A stretch of 64,000 nt of DNA from Allodiplogaster sudhausi (GCA_945643635.1 CALZFC010000043.1:2611001-2675000); one strand, 5' to 3'; positions 1-10,259 are shown, counted from the first letter of the stretch. Made by a program: numbers and translations. The notes: generated from the letters alone by a model not told the origin.

Positions 1-1948
1 GAGTTTTTTACAAAGCTCTATTGCTAAGTGCTCTTCTTATCATGTGTTCTAAGTGCTACTATTGAAATCTTCAAATTTTTCTGGTCATTTTGAGCAATCA
101 ACTTTGTTTCTGCGATAAAAATGAAGCAAGATACAAAGAAATTGCCTTTCCCGACACCACAACACGTTGAGCTAAGAAGGCCATCTCAGCTCGACGTCAC
201 GTCAAGCCAAGAAGTCCATCTCAGCTCGACGTCACATCAAGCTAAGAAGGCCATTCCATGTGTTCGCAAGGAACAGCAAAAAATTAGCGGCCAGGCTCAC
301 AGGCTAACCAACCGTGAGGCGGTGCCTGGAATTCGCCGATTAAACCGATTTCTGGGATGCACATGAACCGGCGCACACTATACTTGACGATTTTTTTTTT
401 TTCTCAGCGGGGCCAATTTTTTTGTTCTCAGACCTCGGATGAGGAAACTTCTTTTAAATGTCTAATCGTTCAGACTTACTTTTATACAACATTACATAGC
501 TAAAAAATACCGCCTTTCTCTGTAGAAAAATGTAGGATAGAGAGAGACACAGCTTCCGAGCTCTCTCTAAATGTTTTACGCTAAATTAAAGACTTGTGAT
601 TACATATGGCTGGCTCAACTGCACACAAAGAATAGAATGGAATATCAGCTCGCAGTGATAGTTTTAATATGATTCCTTTTTTCAGATTGCTCTAAATGAG
701 CCTGGCCGCAAAAACTGCAGTTTCCAAACGGTCGCAAGGAACCGCAAAAGCTGCAGTTCCAAGCGTTCGCAAGGAACCGCCAAAGCAGCGGTTCTATGCG
801 TTCGCAAGTAACGGCAAAAAATGAGCGGCCAGGCCCACAGGCGAACCAACCGTGATCTAATGAGTTTTTAGCTGGAGTGAAAGAAGAGAAAGGAAAACGT
901 CAAAGGTTTGAAGAAGAGTTCAGAGCACGCCAAAGAGCTTACGAATACAGCATATCATAAAGCATGCTAAGTATGAGAGTTTAAGTAAGAAGAGTTAAGG
1001 AGTTTTTAGAGTTAAGGGTCTCAGCTAAGCTTAGGGAGTTAAAGAAGATGTAATGAGTTTTTAGCTGGAGTGCAAGAAGAGAAAGGAAAACATCAAAGGT
1101 TTGAAGAAGAGTTCAGAGCACGCCAAAGAGCTTACGAATACAGCACATCAGAAAGCATGCTAAGTATGAGAGTTTAAGTAATTCTATGCACTAATAAAGA
1201 CTCCTAATTTTTCAGGTAATTCTAAGCTTCACATTGTCATTTTACTATTAATAAAAAAAAACTATTTAAAAAGGCCTATCCCGGCTCCACTGCACGTAGA
1301 GCTAAGAAGGCCACCTCAGCTCGACGTAACGCCGAGCCAAGAAGGCTCTCTCAGCTCCACGGCACGTCAAGCCGAGACGGCCAACTCAGTTCTCAGTTCC
1401 ACTGAATGCAGAACCAAGAAGGCCATTCCGGCTCAACGAAATGCGGAGCCAGGAACAAACATGAGGCTGCGCCTCGAAGAAACCGAGTTCTGGGATGCCC
1501 GTAAACCAGCGCAACCTATACTTGACGGCTTTTCGACCAAAATTATTTTCTCTGCGCTACGCTATTTCGCTGAGTATGCCAAAGACATGAGAGAAAGATG
1601 TATGCGGGATAAATGTGTTTAACTTGAGAGAGAGACAGTGATTGCGAGAGATACAGAGAAAGAGTTAGATATATAAAATGTGCAGACTGAGAGCTCTGTA
1701 ATAAGCTATTTTACATCAAAGGAGAGCCATATTAAAGCGTAGAAAATACAAAAAGAAAGTACAAACCGAGTACATATGGCTGCATGTTTTGATTCGTTTG
1801 GCAGCGTGCCAAGTGGCGAGAGAGACACTTTAACGTTGTACTTTCACGACGTTAGATACATCAGAAGAACCGTCTTTCTCTGCTGCATCCGACAACATAG
1901 AGAGCGGGGGCTCTTTTAAGCGCTCTCTATTTTTAATTCTATTTTAAA
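1..1948 (+). repeat. 1.95-kb tandem unit, copy 1
   Basis: This is the first of two complete units in direct tandem (the next starts at 1949). In order it holds an 81-codon open frame at 121-366 with three partial 35-bp units, a boundary box ending TATACTTGACG at about 328-390, a poly-T run, a block with GAGGAAACTTC, the foldback element at 697-837, stretches related to the 56-bp minisatellite at 860-1180, degenerate 35-bp units at 1270-1410, a second boundary box at about 1475-1545, and a closing hairpin-containing block near 1860-1948. The open frame ends in a Thr codon here and a Pro codon in the next two copies. Confidence 0.9.
697..837 (+). repeat. Foldback element 1
   Basis: The left arm TGAGCCTGGCCGC and right arm GCGGCCAGGCCCA are inverted repeats with one mismatch. 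Between them lie three units of 34-35 bp with the core TTCCAAGCGTTCGCAAGGAAC, each nearly palindromic (GGTTCC...GGAACC). A TTTTTTCAG run lies just upstream. Confidence 0.8.
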
Positions 1949-3897
1949 GAGTTTTTTTACAAAGCTCTATTGCTAAGTGCTCTTCTTATCATGTGTTCTA
2001 AGTGCTACTATTGAAATCTTCAAATTTTTCTGGTCATTTTGAGCAATCAACTTTGTTTCTGCGATAAAAATGAAGCAAGATACAAAGAAATTGCCTTTCC
2101 CGACACCACAACACGTTGAGCTAAGAAGGCCATCTCAGCTCGACGTCACGTCAAGCCAAGAAGTCCATCTCAGCTCGACGTCACATCAAGCTAAGAAGGC
2201 CATTCCATGTGTTCGCAAGGAACAGCAAAAAATTAGCGGCCAGGCTCACAGGCTAACCAACCGTGAGGCGGTGCCTGGAATTCGCCGATTAAACCGATTT
2301 CTGGGATGCCCATGAACCGGCGCACACTATACTTGACGATTTTTTTTCTTTCTCAGCGGGGCCAATTTTTTTTGTTCTCAGACCTCGGATGAGGAAACTT
2401 CTTTTAAATGTCTAATCGTTCAGACTTACTTTTATACAACATTACATAGCTAAAAAATACCGCCTTTCTCTGTAGAAAAATGTAGGATAGAGAGAGACAC
2501 AGCTTCCGAGCTCTCTCTAAATGTTTTACGCTAAATTAAAGACTTGTGATTACATATGGCTGGCTCAACTGCACACAAAGAATAGAATGGAATATCAGCT
2601 CGCAGTGATAGTTTTAATATGATTCCTTTTTTCAGATTGCTCTAAATGAGCCTGGCCGCAAAAACTGCAGTTTCCAAACGGTCGCAAGGAACCGCAAAAG
2701 CTGCAGTTCCAAGCGTTCGCAAGGAACCGCCAAAGCAGCGGTTCTATGCGTTCGCAAGTAACGGCAAAAAATGAGCGGCCAGGCCCACAGGCGAACCAAC
2801 CGTGATCTAATGAGTTTTTAGTTTGAGTGCAAGAAGAGAAAGAAAGACATCAAAGGTTTGAAGAAGAGTTCAGAGCACGCTAAAGAGCTTACGAATACAG
2901 CATATCATAAAGCATGCTAAGTATGAGAGTTTAAGTAAGAAGAGTTAAGGAGTTTTTAGAGTTAAGGGTCTCAGCTAAGCTTAGGGAGTTAAAGAAGATG
3001 TAATGAGTTTTTAGCTGGAATGCAAGAAGAGAAAGGAAAACATCAAAGGTTTGAAGAAGAGTTCAGAGCACGCCAAAGAGCTTACGAATACAGCACATCA
3101 GAAAGCATGCTAAGTATGAGAGTTTAAGTAATTCTATGCACTAATAAAGACTCCTAATTTTTCAGGTAATTCTAAGCTTCACATTGTCATTTTACTATTA
3201 ATAAAAAAAACTATTTAAAAAGGCCTATCCCGGCTCCACTGCACGTAGAGCTAAGAAGGCCACCTCAGCTCGACGTAACGCCGAGCCAAGAAGGCTCTCT
3301 CAGCTCCACGGCACGTCAAGCCGAGACGGCCAACTCAGTTCTCAGTTCCACTGAATGCAGAACCAAGAAGGCCATTCCGGCTCAACGAAATGCGGAGCCA
3401 GGAACAAACATGAGGCTGCGCCTCGAAGAAACCGAGTTCTGGGATGCCCGTAAACCAGCGCAACCTATACTTGACGGCTTTTCGACCAAAATTATTTTCT
3501 CTGCGCAACGCTATTTCGCTGAGTATGCCAAAGACATGAGAGAAAGATGTATGCGGGATAAATGTGTTTAACTTGAGAGAGAGACAGTGATTGCGAGAGA
3601 TACAGAGAAAGAGTTAGATATATAAAATGTGCAGACTGAGAGCTCTGTAATAAGCTATTTTACATCAAAGGAGAGCCATATTAAAGCGTAGAAAATACAA
3701 AAAGAAAGTACAAACCGAGTACATATGGCTGCATGTTTTGATTCGTTTGGCAGCGTGCCAAGTGGCGAGAGAGAAACTTTAACGTTGTACTTTCACGACG
3801 TTAGCTACATCAGAAGAACCGTCTTTCTCTGCTGCATCCGACAACATAGAGAGCGGGGGCTCTTTTAAGCGCTCTCTATTTTTAATTCTATTTTAAA
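1949..3897 (+). repeat. 1.95-kb tandem unit, copy 2
   Basis: Near-identical to 1-1948 with a period of 1948-1949 bp. Differences are single bases (for example AGCTGGAG versus AGTTTGAG near 2820, and CTACGC versus CAACGC near 3506) and poly-T/poly-A length. Such close similarity implies recent duplication or ongoing homogenisation. Confidence 0.9.
2647..2787 (+). repeat. Foldback element 2
   Basis: Three inner units; identical to element 1. Confidence 0.8.
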
Positions 3898-4752
3898 GAG
3901 TTTTTTACAAAGCTCTATTGCTAAGTGCTCTTCTTATCATGTGTTCTAAGTGCTACTATTGAAATCTTCAAATTTTTCTGGTCATTTTGAGCAATCAACT
4001 TTGTTTCTGCGATAAAAATGAAGCAAGATACAAAGAAATTGCCTTTCCCGACACCACAACACGTTGAGCTAAGAAGGCCATCTCAGCTCGACGTCACGTC
4101 AAGCCAAGAAGTCCATCTCAGCTCGACGTCACATCAAGCTAAGAAGGCCATTCCATGTGTTCGCAAGGAACAGCAAAAAATTAGCGGCCAGGCTCACAGG
4201 CTAACCAACCGTGAGGCGGTGCCTGGAATTCGCCGATTAAACCGATTTCTGGGATGCCCATGAACCGGCGCACACTATACTTGACGATTTTTTTTTTTTC
4301 TCAGCGGGGCCAATTTTTTTTGTTCTCAGACCTCGGATGAGGAAACTTCTTTTAAATGTCTAATCGTTCAGACTTACTTTTATACAACATTACATAGCTA
4401 AAAAATACCGCCTTTCTCTGTAGAAAAATGTAGGATAGAGAGAGACACAGCTTCCGAGCTCTCTCTAAATGTTTTACGCTAAATTAAAGACTTGTGATTA
4501 CATATGGCTGGCTCAACTGCACACAAAGAATAGAATGGAATATCAGCTCGCAGTGATAGTTTTAATATGATTCCTTTTTTCAGATTGCTCTAAATGAGCC
4601 TGGCCGCAAAAACTGCAGTTTCCAAACGGTCGCAAGGAACCGCAAAAGCTGCAGTTCCAAGCGTTCGCAAGGAACCGATAAAGCAGCGGTTCTATGCGTT
4701 CGCAAGTAACGGCAAAAAATGAGCGGCCAGGCCCACAGGCGAACCAACCGTG
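3898..4752 (+). repeat. 1.95-kb unit, copy 3, truncated
   Basis: The copy follows the unit up to the foldback element. After CGAACCAACCGTG at about 4752 it leaves the 1.95-kb pattern (which continues ATCTAATGAG) and joins the path used in the 4.16-kb higher-order units (TGGCGGTGCC). This is the switch point between the two array forms. Confidence 0.85.
4595..4735 (+). repeat. Foldback element 3
   Basis: Three units; GGAACCGATAAAGC replaces GGAACCGCCAAAGC in the second joint. Confidence 0.8.
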
Positions 4753-5034
4753 TGGCGGTGCCTTGAATTCGCCGATTAAACCGATTTCTGGGATGCCCAT
4801 GAACCGGCGCACACTATACTTGACGGCTTTTCGACCAAAAATTTCATATGGCTCCATGTCTTGAATGGCGCTTGGCAACTTGCCAAGCTGCGAGAGAGAC
4901 ACTTTATCGTTGTACTTTAATTACTTAAGATGCATCAGAAGAACCGCTTTTCTCTGCAGCATCCGACACCATAGAGAGAGGCGGCTCTTTTAGGCTCTCT
5001 CTATTTTTAATTCTATTTTAAAGAGTTTTTGTGG
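4752..5034 (+). repeat. CATATGGCTCC block with hairpin
   Basis: Boundary box, then a block with ATGGCGCTTGGCAACTTGCCAAG, which holds a TTGGCAA/TTGCCAA inverted repeat, and CCGCTTTTCTCT paired with AGAGAGAGGCGG around 4948-4986. The same block recurs at about 12430, 16780, 28030, 31360 and 44630, and its last part at about 49003. Confidence 0.75.
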
Positions 5035-5165
5035 TCAAGCCAAGAAGGCCATCTCAACTCGACGTCACTTCAAGCCAAGAAGGCCATCTCAGCTCGACGT
5101 CACGTCAAGCCAAGAAGGCCATCTCAGCTCGACGTCACGTCAAGCTAAGAAGGCCATTCCATGTG
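5035..5165 (+). repeat. 35-bp minisatellite, short array
   Basis: About 3.5 units whose core reads AGCTCGACGTCACGTCAAGC. It runs into the TTCGCAAGGAAC unit of the second minisatellite family and then a boundary box. The same short array recurs at 12717, 31641, 44917 and 49099. Confidence 0.85.
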
Positions 5166-5608
5166 TTCGCAAGGAACATCAAAAAATGAGCGGCCAGGCT
5201 CACAGGCTAACCAACCGTGAGGCGGTGCCTGGAATTCGCCGATTAAACCGATTTATGGGATGCCCATGAACCGGCGCACACTATACTTGACGGTTTTTCG
5301 ACCAAAATTTTTTTCTCAGCGGGGCCAATTTTTTTTGTTCTCAGACCTCGGATGAGGAAACTTCTTTTAAATGTCTAATCGTTCAGACTTACTTTTATAC
5401 AACATTACATAGCTAAAAAAACCGCCTTTCTCTGTAGAAAAATGTAGGATAGAGAGAGACACAGCTTCCGAGCTCTCTCTAAATGTTTTACGCTAAATTA
5501 AAGACTTGTGATTACATATGGCTGGCTCAACTGCACACAAAGAATAGAAGAGAATATCAGCTCGCAGTAATAGTTTAATATGCTTCCTTTATTTCAGATT
5601 GCTCTAAA

Positions 5609-5748
5609 TGAGCCTGGCCGCAAAAACTGCAGTTCCAAACGGTCGCAAGGAACCGCAAAAGCTGCAGTTCCAAGCGTTCGCAAGAAACCGCCAAAGCAGC
5701 GGTTCCATGCGTTCGCAAGTAACGGCAAAAAATGAGCGGCCAGGCCCA
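5609..5748 (+). repeat. Foldback element 4
   Basis: Three units; the first lacks the extra T of elements 1 to 3. Preceded by CCTTTATTTCAG. Confidence 0.8.
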
Positions 5749-6049
5749 CAGGCGAACCAGCCGTGTGGCGGTGCCTTGAATTCGCCGAACAGAATGCAGA
5801 GCCAGGAAGGCAGACCCAAGAGTGAGGAGCTACCTCAAACTTGGGTAACTAAACCGGCGTTTGTAAGAAAGCGCTGGATGCCTATGAATTTGCGCAAACT
5901 ACACTTGCCGAGTTTTCGAAGGGAGTTCATGATGCTGAGTGTGCGTACTTGGAATGCTGGCAAAGTGCCAAAAAATTATTATTTTAAGAGTTTTACTGCT
6001 TTAAAGGTTACATAAAATTACAAAAAAAATCAGAGAGTAAGAGTAGAGT

Positions 6050-6440
6050 GTGAGAGACATGATAGAATTGTCTCTCTCTCTTTCTCTCTCTCTATGTCGT
6101 CTCTCTCTCTCTTTCTTTCTAAGTGAACAGGCTACTTCAGGACTTGATCGTGTACTTGTAAGTGTCCGTGAGAACGCTCAACGTGAATTATATACATCTC
6201 TCTGTAGCTCATTACAAAGCTCTTACTTTGTACAATTCACTGGTATAGAGAGAGAGTCAACTTTCGGTCTCTTTGTAAGTGTTTTAATGTGTTTTAATGG
6301 AAAGACACACATATGTTGACATCGTGCTAAAAACTTTAAATGGCTTGTGAATGCGTTCAATGGCCACGAAAAAATGCAGATTTTTGCAGAGAGACATAGG
6401 AATACGAGAGGAAGACAGAGAAATAGAGAGAGAGTGGAAA
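6050..6440 (+). repeat. Pyrimidine-tract / purine-tract block
   Basis: A CT-rich run at about 6069-6120 is followed by a 260-bp spacer with several GTAAGTG motifs and then a GA-rich run at about 6380-6435. The two runs are complementary in composition and could pair as a large hairpin or form a triplex. The block recurs near 13740, 18080, 21220, 21615, 25775, 32115, 32510, 40500, 45940, 50110 and inverted near 37300-37640. Confidence 0.75.
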
Positions 6441-6452
6441 AGTAAGTTGTAA

Positions 6453-6920
6453 GTGTATGTATTTAATGTATTTCATTTGTTTAACTGTATGTTTGCAAGA
6501 AGTGCGAAGTGGTCGACGGAGGTGCGAAGTGAGAGTCGACGTCTGTTTTTCTCTGCCAACGCTATCTCGCCTTTTCGCGCCTGTGACTTTTTTTCTCTAA
6601 CCTCTCAAAAACGCACCTATAACGGGCTGTTTTCGTCGAGGGGCGGAGCTAAGCGACTGTTTCGTTGTCTAACCTCCGCGTTTTTGCGAGCAGCCTCGGT
6701 GATCTCGCGTGTCGCAGCCTCGGCGAACTTGTTTTTCTTTTCTCTGCTCGTCTGATCTCTCGACTCATACCGCACTCTCGTCGTTTCTGCAGCTCTCATG
6801 CCTGCTCTCCTCTATTTCTCCCATGCATTTTGGTCCTAGTGACACTTCTGCTTGTGAACTATCTAGAGGAATGACACTTCTGCTTGTGAACTATCTAGAG
6901 GAACTAGTTAACTAAGTTAC
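6453..6920 (+). repeat. Block ending CTAGTTAACTAAG
   Basis: It begins GTATGTATTTAATG, contains two GGTGCGAAGTG direct repeats with flanking GTCGAC sites, and ends in CTAGAGGAACTAGTTAACTAAG. It carries an open frame of about 82 to 100 codons in most copies, but neighbouring frames are also open and frame length varies between copies because of single-base changes. The copy here has a tandem of the GTGAACTATCTAGAGGAA stretch. Confidence 0.75.
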
Positions 6921-6968
6921 GCTATTTCCGGGAGTACCGCTATTTTAGGGAGCTAAAGAACAAAAAAA

Positions 6969-7082
6969 AGTTTTAGAGTTCAGGGTCTCAGCTAAGCTTA
7001 GGGAGTAAAGAAGAGTTAAGGAGTTTTTAGAGTTCAGGGTCTCAGCTAAGCTTAGGGAGTTAAAGAAGAGTTAAGGAGTTTT
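6969..7082 (+). repeat. 56-bp minisatellite (2 units)
   Basis: The unit contains AGAGTTAAGGAGTTTTTAGA, then GTCTCAGCTAAGCTTAGGG. It begins with a slightly degenerate copy. Longer arrays of the same unit follow nearly every CTAGTTAACTAAG block. Confidence 0.85.
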
Positions 7083-7339
7083 TATGGAAACTATGATCCT
7101 TTAAAGGCAAAATTTTCCTGATATTTATGGTGCTGTTGTCTAAATTTTATAATAAGCTAAGGTTGTAAGTGTTTTACAAAGCTCTATTGCTAAGTGCTCT
7201 TCTTATCATGTGTTCTAAGTGCTACTATTGAAATCTTCAAATTTTTCTGGTCATTTTGAGCAATCAACTATGTTTCTGCGATAAAAATGAAGCAAGATAC
7301 AAAGAAATTGCCTTTCCCGACACCACTACACGTTGAGCT

Positions 7340-7836
7340 AAGAAGGCCATCTCAGCTCGACGTCACGTCAAGCCAAGAAGGCCATCTCACCTCGACGTCA
7401 CGTCAAGCCAAGAAGGCCATCTCAGCTCGACGACACGTCAAGCCAAGAAGGCCATCTCAGCTCGGCTTCACGTCAAGCCAAGAAGGCCATCTCAACTCGA
7501 CATCACGTCAAGCCAAGAAGGCCATCTCACCTCGACGTCACGTCAAGCCAAGAAGGCCATCTCAGCTCGACGACACGTCAAGCCAAGAAGGCCATCTCAG
7601 CTCGGCTTCACGTCAAGCCAAGAAGGCCATCTCAACTCGACATCACGTCAAGCCAAGAAGGACATCTCTGCTCGACGTCACGTCAAGCTATCCCAGCTCG
7701 ACTTCATCTCAAGCCAAGAAGGCCATCTCAGCTCGACGACACGTCAAGCCAAGAAGGCTATCCCAGCTCGACGTCACGCCAAGCCAAGAAGGCCAGCTCA
7801 GCTCAACGTCACGTCAAGCCAAGAAGGCCATCCCAT
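7340..7836 (+). repeat. 35-bp minisatellite, 14 units, with 140-bp super-repeat
   Basis: Units start at 7351 and then every 35 bp to 7666, with two short or shifted units near 7690-7760. Variant bases show that the four units starting at 7386, 7421, 7456 and 7491 repeat in the same order at 7526, 7561, 7596 and 7631, so a 140-bp block was duplicated. None of the three forward frames of the unit carries a stop, so a 218-codon open frame (7287-7943) reads through; it has a 35-residue period rich in Arg, Lys, Ser and Gln. I do not think it is a real protein. Confidence 0.9.
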
Positions 7837-7912
7837 GTTTTCGCAAGGAACAGCAAAAAATGAGCGACCAGGCTCACAGGCTGACCAACCGTGAGGGGGT
7901 GCCTGGATTTCG

Positions 7913-7981
7913 CCGATTAAACCGATTTCTGGGATGCCCATGAACCGGCGCACACTATACTTGACGGCTTTTCGACCAAAA
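7913..7981 (+). repeat. Boundary box (representative copy)
   Basis: A conserved segment of about 70 bp: GATTAAACCGATTTCTGGGA, then a variable GCGCA part, then CTATACTTGACGGCTTTTCG. A version of it closes almost every minisatellite or foldback in the array. Diverged forms occur at about 1478, 5846, 9205, 10465, 11322 and 48127. TATACTTGACGG is its most constant part in the closely related copies. Confidence 0.8.
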
Positions 7982-8285
7982 TTTTTTTCTCAGCGGGGCC
8001 AATTTTTTTGTTCTCAGACCTCGGATGAGGAAACTTCTTTTAAAAGTCTAATCGTTCAGACTTACTTTTATACAACATTACATAGCTTTAAAAAAAACCG
8101 CCTTTCTCTGTAGAAAAATGTAGGATAGAGAGAGACACAGCTTCCGAGCTCTCTCTAAATGTTTTACGCTAAATTAAAGACTTGTGATTACATATGGCTG
8201 GCTCAACTGCACACAAAGATTAGAAGAGAATATCAGCTCGGAGTGATAGTTTTAATATGCTTCCTTTATTTCAGATTGCTCTAAA

Positions 8286-8460
8286 TGAGCCTGGCCGCAA
8301 AAACTGCAGTTCCACACGGTCGCAAGGAACCGCAGAACCTGCAGCTCCAAGCGTTCGCAAGGAACCGCAAAAGCTGCAGTTCCAAGCGTTCGCAAGAAAC
8401 CGCCAAAGCAGCGGTTCCATGCGTTCGCAAGTAACGGCAAAAAATGAGCAGCCAGGCTCA
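8286..8460 (+). repeat. Foldback element 5 (four units)
   Basis: 175 bp with four inner units, the second reading CTGCAGCTCCAAGCG. The right arm GCAGCCAGGCTCA has one mismatch to the left arm. Confidence 0.8.
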
Positions 8461-8859
8461 CAGGCGAACCAACCGTGTGGCGGTGCCTTGAATTTGCCGA
8501 TTAAACCGATTTCTGGGATGCCCATGTACCGGCGCACAGTATACTTGACGGCTTTTCGACCAAAAATTTCATATGGCTCCATGTCTTGAATGGCGCTTGG
8601 CAACTTGCCAAGCTGCGAGAGAGACACTTTATCGTTGTACTTTAATTACTTAAGATGCATCAGAATAACCGCTTTTCTCTGCTGCATCCGACGCCATAGA
8701 GAGAGGCGGCTCTTTTAAGCTCTCTCTATTTTTAATTCTATTTTAAAGAGTTTTTGTGCACATATGGCTTCATGTCTTGATGTGTGTTTGGCAGCTTGCC
8801 AAGTGGCGAAAGAGACACTTTAACGTTGTTCTGCAACTACGTTAGATACATGAAAAGAA

Positions 8860-8900
8860 CCGCCTTTCTCTGCTGCATCCGACACCATAGAGAGAGGCGG
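8860..8900. repeat. CCGCC hairpin (representative copy)
   Basis: CCGCCTTTCTCT at 8860-8871 can pair with AGAGAGAGGCGG at 8889-8900 with one mismatch and a 17-base loop. The same hairpin, with small changes, closes each CATATGGCT-type block (for example about 9441-9482, 11491-11531, 12628-12668, 44828-44868). Confidence 0.7.
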
Positions 8901-8969
8901 CTCTTTTAAGCTCTCTCTATTTTTAATTCTATTTTAAATAGATTTTGTGCACATATGGATGCATGTCTC

Positions 8970-9150
8970 GACTCTACTGCACGTCAAGCCAAGAAGCCCA
9001 TGTCAGCTCGACGACACGTCAAACCAAGAAGCCCATCTCAGCTCGACGACACGTCAAGCCAAGAAGGCCCTCTCAGCTCCACGGCACGCCAATCCAAGAA
9101 GGCACTCTCAGCTCCACTGCACGTGGAACCAAAAGGCCCTCTCGGTTCAG
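8970..9150 (+). repeat. 35-bp minisatellite, diverged array
   Basis: About five units with more changes than the other arrays (AGCTCCACGGCACGCCAATCC, for example). Several overlapping open frames run through it for the same reason as at 7340-7836. Confidence 0.75.
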
Positions 9151-9830
9151 CGATGCGCTGAGCTGGGAAAGCAGTCAGTTTGAGGACGTACCTCAAAGTT
9201 GGGTGATTAAACCGACTTTGGCCAGGAAGCACTGGATGCCTATAAGCTGGCGCAACCTATGTTAGCCGAGTTTTTCTTAGCATGTGAGGCCAGCGTGTTG
9301 GGGGACACTTGGTAACGCGGGGAGCAGGAGCGACCAAAAATTTCATATGGCTGCATGTCTTTTTGGCGATTGGCAACTTGCCAACCTGTGAGAGAGACAC
9401 TTTAACGTTCTCCTGCAACTACCTTAGATATGTCAAAATAACCGCCTTTCTCTGCTGCATCCGACGCCATAGAGAGAGGCGGCTCATTCGGGCTCTCTCT
9501 ATTTTTAATTATATTTTAAAGGGTTTTTGTGCACATTTGGCTGCATGTCTTGATGCGTTTGGCAGCTTCCCAAGACGTTGCTCGCTCGCTATTGGTCGAA
9601 ACCTGAAATGGGCCAATGAGCGAGGGGGCGGAGCCTCTTTTTTCTTTCTCTGCTCGTCTAATCTCTCACATCTGTACGTTTCTCGTCGCTTTCTCTCGCA
9701 CTCATGCCCGCTCTCCAATCTCTCTCCATGGCTTTTTTTTCGGAGATACACTTCTGCTTGTGAACTATCTAGAGGAACTAGTTAACTAAGTTAAGCTACT
9801 TTCTGGAGTACTACTACTTTAGGGAGCTAA

Positions 9831-10136
9831 ACAACTTTAAAGAGCTAAGAAAAGTTTAGGAGTTTTTAGAGTTCAAGGGCTCACTTAAGCTTAGGGAGTT
9901 AAAGAAGAGTTAAGAGGTTTTTAGAGTTTCGGGACGCAGCTAAGCTAAGGAAAGAATAATTAAGGAGTTTTAGAGTTCAGGGTCTCAGCTAAGCTTAGGT
10001 ACTAAAGAAGAGTTAAGGAATTTTTAAAGTTTCGGGTCTCAGCAAAGCTTAGGGAGTAAAAGAAGAGTTAAGGAGTTTTTAGAGTTCAAGGTCTCAGTTA
10101 AGCGTAGGGAGTTAAGGAAGAGCTAATCAGTTTTTA
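9831..10136 (+). repeat. 56-bp minisatellite (about 5 irregular units)
   Basis: Units vary in length and sequence (TTTCGGGACGCAGC, TTCAAGGTCTCAGTTAAGCG), more than in other 56-bp arrays. Confidence 0.8.
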
Positions 10137-10259
10137 GCTGGATTGTAAGAAAAGAAAAGAAGACATCAAAGGCTTTAAGAAGAGTTCAGAGAACGACAAT
10201 ACACAAAACATCAATTGGCATAATTTTATTATGTACTATTTATTTCAGATGACTCTAAG

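Larger units (their letters stand above)
3898..7169 (+). repeat. Higher-order unit 1 (short form)
   Basis: Order: 81-codon-frame block, foldback 4595-4735, CATATGGCTCC block, 35-bp array 5035-5165, GAGGAAACTTC block, foldback 5609-5748, CTTGGGTAACTAAACC block, pyrimidine tract with GTAAGTG block 6050-6440, the block ending CTAGTTAACTAAG at 6915, and two 56-bp units. It lacks the 1.1-kb half present at 18970-20076 in the full unit, giving about 3.27 kb instead of 4.16 kb. Confidence 0.8.
7170..8759 (+). repeat. Array segment with expanded 35-bp minisatellite
   Basis: An 81-codon-frame block whose three 35-bp units have expanded to 14, followed by the boundary box, the GAGGAAACTTC block, a four-unit foldback at 8286-8460 and a CATATGGCTCC block. 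The order equals that of the first part of a higher-order unit. Confidence 0.8.
8760..9783 (+). repeat. Array segment with CCGCC hairpin blocks
   Basis: Two successive CATATGGCTGCATG-type blocks, each with the CCGCC hairpin, flank a divergent 35-bp array (8970-9150) and a strongly diverged boundary box (about 9205-9270). It ends in a short form of the CTAGTTAACTAAG block. It is less like the other segments than they are like one another, so it may be an older part of the array. Confidence 0.7.

Noticed and set aside
121..366. 81-codon open frame repeated nine times (121, 2070, 4018, 16040, 20197, 30626, 43903; shortened at 27874; expanded at 7287) as a real gene family
   Set aside because: Flanking non-coding sequence is equally conserved, substitutions include amino-acid changes with no bias toward silent ones, and most of the frame is minisatellite that is open in all frames.
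4543..4902. 119-codon frame on the - strand (also near 12227, 31151, 44426)
   Set aside because: It runs antisense through a foldback element and boundary box; its Cys/Phe/Trp-rich composition comes from the inverted minisatellite.
6453..6755. Frame starting MYVFNVFHLF repeated about 12 times as a protein gene
   Set aside because: Two or three other frames are open over the same DNA, lengths differ between copies by indels, and the frame simply follows the repeat block.
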